NCBI GenBank assembly: GCA_964394665.1
Contig: CAYMYN010000014.1
Coordinates: 47,581-111,580 of the forward strand
Origin: CAYMYN01 sp964394665
GTDB lineage: Bacteria; Planctomycetota; UBA1135; GCA-002686595
Direction of reading: 5' to 3'
Length of the DNA stretch: 64,000 nucleotides
Shown: positions 61,226 through 64,000 of the stretch, in pieces
How positions within the stretch are numbered: the first letter of the stretch is position 1
Layout: each line of letters starts with the position of its first letter
Notes under the pieces: model-generated
Seen by the model: only the letters and a program-made list of their open reading frames with translations
What the model was told of the DNA's origin: nothing
Databases searched by the model: none
Made by a program: the position numbers and the translations under genes

Positions 61226-63505
61226 TCAGGGCGCGCCGAACAGCACCGCGAGGTCGTCGCTGAACGCGTTGGCGACCACCAGGTCGAGCCTGCCGTCCCC
61301 GTCGACGTCCGCCAGCGCCAGGTCGAGGCAGCCCGTGCCGGCCCCCAGATCCGGCGTGCGCGCCAGGCGGGGGCTGGGCAGCGGGGTGTAGATCCAGCGG
61401 TTGACGTGGTGGCTGTTCTGGGCGCTGACGAACACGTCCGCGACCCCATCGCCGCCGACGTCTCCGGCGAGGATCGCGTAGGGCCGCAGGCCGGTCTCGA
61501 GGGGCTCGAGTGGCTCCCAGCGCGGACCGCGGGCGAGGTGGGCTTGCACGATCCCCACGCCGTCCCCGTGGCCGCGGCGCGAGAGCGTGACGAGGTCCTC
61601 CGTGCCGTCGCCGTCGAGATCGGCGGCGGCCACGTCCAGGGTCGTGGCGGGGAGCGGCAGGAAGGCGACCTCCACGAGTTCCAGCTCACCGGCGCTCCCG
61701 AGCGGACCGAGCAGGGCCAGGCCGCCCCGCTCGCCGGCTTGTCCCAACGCGACGGCCAGCCCGCGCCGGCCGGCGCGCGCGAGGGGCGCGAGACGTCGCG
61801 GGCCGCCGGGCACGTCGAGCGCGCCCACGCTCCCATCGCCGCGCCGCCAGGCCACGCGCCCGCCGTCGGGGTCGGCCAGGACGAGCTCCACGCGCCCATC
61901 GCCGTCGAGGTCCAGCGCCAGGAGGTCGCCCGCCGAGCGCACCGCGGGCCCAGGTAGCTCGACGCTCTCCGCCAGCGCGCCCGTCCCGTCTCCGCGCGCC
62001 AGTCGCGGACGGAAGAGCCCGTCGGCCCCGCGCGCCAACCAGACCGCGTCGAGGTGTCCGTCGCCGTCGAGGTCGGTCAAGACGATGCGGTCCGCGCCTT
62101 CCCCGGCCGGGACCCGCGGCGCTCCCGCCACGAGGCGTCCGCCGCGGCCGGGCAACACGGCCAGCGTCGCGTCGAGCGAGCAGATCACCGCGGCCTCGGG
62201 CAGGCCGTCGCCATCGAGGTCACCCAGGGCCAGGGAGTGGGGCGCCGGGCCGGCGCGCACCCGATCCTCGAGCGACCATCCTCCGCGCCCGTCGGGCGCG
62301 ATCAGGCTGACCCGGGCCGCGCCGCGGTTCGCGATCGCGAGCAGCGGCGCTCCCGCGCCCGGCCGCCCCGCGGCGAGGTCCCAGGGCGATTGGCCCGCAT
62401 AGGCCTCGAAACGCCGGGGTGCGGCTGCGCCGAACCCGGCGAGCACCTCGAAGGCCAGCCCGTAGTGCGAGAGCAGGGCGATCTCGGGCGACCCGCCGTT
62501 CGAGTCGCGCAGGGGCACGAGGCGCAACGGGATCGGGCCGACCTCGAGGGTGAGCGGTTCACCGGGATCGAGGACCAATGCCTCGACGCCACCCGCGCGC
62601 TCGAGCCCGAAGATCCACAGGCTCCGATCCCCGCCGGTGACGACGAGCTCGAGGTCGCCATCGCCGTCGAGATCGAGCTCGACGAGGTCGCGGGGGATCC
62701 CGCCCAACCCGATGCGACCCCCCGTGCGCGGCGCGCCGCCCTCGAAGACCACGCGCGTCAGCGAACGCGTCGCCTGGTCCCCGATCCACAGCGAACGGGC
62801 GTCGGCGCCCAGGGCGATCGAGCAGGGGAGATCGAGCCCGGTCTCGACCTCGAGCTCCGCGTGTTCCGCGCCGCCCCAGACCACGAGCATCCCGCCGGAC
62901 AGCGCCGCGACGAGCCGCGCCGCGCCGACCGAGCCCGGTCCGAGGGCACCCTCGGCGAAGGGGCCGCCCGCCAACGCGCGCGGCGCGGCGGGGAGCCCCA
63001 AGCGCGCCGCGGGCCGCAGCTCGCCGCGCACGTCGAAGGCGAACGACTCGAGCGTGCGGTCCGCGCGCGAGGCGAGGCCCAGCCGCGCGCCGTCCGGGTG
63101 TGCGAGCACCACCGGCCCGAGGGCGAAGTCGCCGACGGGATGGGCGCGCGACTCGGCGAGCGGCGAGGCCCGGTCGGGGAGGCGCTCCCAGACCACCAGC
63201 CGTCCCGGGCCCTGGGTCAGCGCAACCAGGCGTTCGCTGCCCGTGCCCAGGGGGTCGATCCAGGCGACGCCGACGGGTTCGCCCGGGACGGGGAGCTCGA
63301 GCCGCGCCCGCGGGAGGGCGGGGCCCGTCCAGGTCGGGGTCGGCCGCAGCTCGCCCCCGTCCGGGCCGGCGACCAGCGGCGTGGGGTCGCTCGCGGGGGG
63401 AACCTCGGTGGCGCGATCGCAGGCCGCCAGGCCCAGGCCCAACAGCGCCGTCAGGACGCGGGTGGTCCAGCGCTCGCTCCAGCTCCCTCCTCGCCCGCGG
63501 TCCAT
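61226..63505 (-). CDS. FG-GAP/VCBS-repeat lipoprotein
   Basis: 759 aa from ATG 63505. A lipobox LGLGLAAC places the lipidated Cys at residue 29. The rest contains FG-GAP-like repeats with Asp-rich loops: LDLDGDGDLELVVTGG, LGDLDGDGLPEAAVIC, LTDLDGDGHLDAVWLA, LDLDGDGRVELVLAD, ADLDGDGTEDLVTLS, GDVGGDGVADVFVSA, ADVDGDGRLDLVVAN. It is a probable cell-envelope propeller protein. It differs from the other two FG-GAP proteins in the window by lacking the Cys-rich module or UnbV domain. The divergent neighbour begins 90 bp away. Confidence 0.85.
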   Translation of the reverse strand: MDRGRGGSWSERWTTRVLTALLGLGLAACDRATEVPPASDPTPLVAGPDGGELRPTPTWTGPALPRARLELPVPGEPVGVAWIDPLGTGSERLVALTQGPGRLVVWERLPDRASPLAESRAHPVGDFALGPVVLAHPDGARLGLASRADRTLESFAFDVRGELRPAARLGLPAAPRALAGGPFAEGALGPGSVGAARLVAALSGGMLVVWGGAEHAELEVETGLDLPCSIALGADARSLWIGDQATRSLTRVVFEGGAPRTGGRIGLGGIPRDLVELDLDGDGDLELVVTGGDRSLWIFGLERAGGVEALVLDPGEPLTLEVGPIPLRLVPLRDSNGGSPEIALLSHYGLAFEVLAGFGAAAPRRFEAYAGQSPWDLAAGRPGAGAPLLAIANRGAARVSLIAPDGRGGWSLEDRVRAGPAPHSLALGDLDGDGLPEAAVICSLDATLAVLPGRGGRLVAGAPRVPAGEGADRIVLTDLDGDGHLDAVWLARGADGLFRPRLARGDGTGALAESVELPGPAVRSAGDLLALDLDGDGRVELVLADPDGGRVAWRRGDGSVGALDVPGGPRRLAPLARAGRRGLAVALGQAGERGGLALLGPLGSAGELELVEVAFLPLPATTLDVAAADLDGDGTEDLVTLSRRGHGDGVGIVQAHLARGPRWEPLEPLETGLRPYAILAGDVGGDGVADVFVSAQNSHHVNRWIYTPLPSPRLARTPDLGAGTGCLDLALADVDGDGRLDLVVANAFSDDLAVLFGAP

Positions 63506-63595
63506 CGGCCCATCTTCCGCGAACCGCGGCTCGGCTCGCAACCGCGGGGGCGCGACGGGCTACTCTTGCGCCTCCGATCCTCCTTCGGACCGCCC

Positions 63596-64000
63596 ATGGA
63601 CAGACCCCGCAGGCAGCCGCTCCTCCTCACCCTGCTCGCGTTCGTCGCCCTGGCCGGCGGGGCCCTGTGGTTCGGGCTGAAGGGGACGGGCGAGCGCCCG
63701 TCCTCGGCCGCGATCGCGCGTGAGCCGGGAGCGCCCGCGCCATCCGGCGCCGTGACCCCCGCCGCGGACGGACGCGACGCCCTGGCCGCGTTGCCGGCGC
63801 GCGTGCGCGGACCGGTGCGTCCGCTCGAGGTCTCGCTCGAGCTGGTCAGCCCCTCGGGCAACCTCGGCGCGCCGGGTGAGCTGCCCCTCGGCGGCGGGGC
63901 CCGCGCGCGGTTGCGCGGCAGCCTGAACGGCGCCGGGGGCGAGCCGCTCAGCGGCAGCGTGCGCTTCGTGGCGGGCACGAACGAAGGGCGCGTGCTCGAG
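63596..64000 (+). CDS. Membrane-anchored protein, N-terminal part (cut by window edge)
   Basis: 135 residues are visible and the frame remains open at 64000. ATG 63596 precedes a basic stretch and a single helix (about residues 8-29, LLLTLLAFVALAGGALWFGL), then a Pro/Ala-rich linker and the start of a beta-rich domain (LEVSLELVSPSGNLGAPGELPLGGGARARLRGSL). The latter resembles the start of carboxypeptidase-regulatory or similar Ig-like repeats, but the family cannot be decided. TACTCT at 63561-63566 may be its -10. Confidence 0.7.
   Translation, partial: MDRPRRQPLLLTLLAFVALAGGALWFGLKGTGERPSSAAIAREPGAPAPSGAVTPAADGRDALAALPARVRGPVRPLEVSLELVSPSGNLGAPGELPLGGGARARLRGSLNGAGGEPLSGSVRFVAGTNEGRVLE

Overview
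The window is very G+C-rich, tightly packed bacterial chromosome. The gene families suggest a Planctomycetota bacterium with a two-membrane envelope. The evidence is: a TonB/TonB-dependent receptor pair, two serine/threonine kinases fused to formylglycine-enzyme-like domains, CRTAC1/FG-GAP proteins, several sigma/anti-sigma cassettes with TPR proteins, YdjY-type and DUF4340/GldG genes, and a recurring C-terminal module on secreted proteins. The phylum is an inference from family content; no rRNA is present. Two runs of ten N (31397-31406 and 45269-45278) are scaffold gaps inside genes.

Layout. 1-4829: a multiheme cytochrome c (cut by the left edge), TonB, a divergent TonB-dependent receptor, tRNA-Ser(UGA) and a 2-Cys peroxiredoxin. 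5018-12284: DUF151 nuclease-like protein and zinc-ribbon membrane protein, L-asparaginase, NAD(P)HX dehydratase, a HEAT-repeat protein and an atypical ThyX. 12467-13773: a patch of lower G+C with two unknown exported proteins next to a 14-bp tandem repeat. 14014-19097: YdjY-like protein, membrane protein, inositol-phosphate synthase and M3 peptidase. 19252-27165: hydrolase/DNA methyltransferase pair, a four-gene Gld-like ABC exporter operon, and a DUF481 outer-membrane protein. 27245-29984: a ZIP transporter fused to an SO_0444-type metal permease, convergent with fabI. 30518-34984: sigma-like protein, TPR protein and degenerate NtrC-like ATPase. 35159-43352: secreted nuclease/phosphatase-fold protein, polytopic glycosyltransferase, queA, a sigma factor with its own membrane anchor, thiE and an ArsM-like methyltransferase. 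43547-54994: ECF sigma factor, FG-GAP protein, twin kinase-SUMF1 proteins, CRTAC1 and TPR proteins. 55249-64000: zinc ribbon, queG, a sigma/anti-sigma/exported-protein operon, TPR-glycosyltransferase, FG-GAP lipoprotein and a partial membrane-anchored protein.

How genes work together. Many neighbours overlap by four bases (ATGA, GTGA or TTGA), pointing to translational coupling. A TANNNT (-10-like) hexamer recurs just upstream of genes. In at least five cases the start codon lies only 7-8 nt after it, which predicts leaderless mRNAs. Regulation and envelope functions dominate: four sigma-type proteins, two kinases, and many exported or anchored proteins. The most distinctive items are the ZIP-permease fusion, the membrane-tethered sigma factor, the 30518-34984 regulatory cassette, the altered ThyX signature and the shared secretion-associated C-terminal module.
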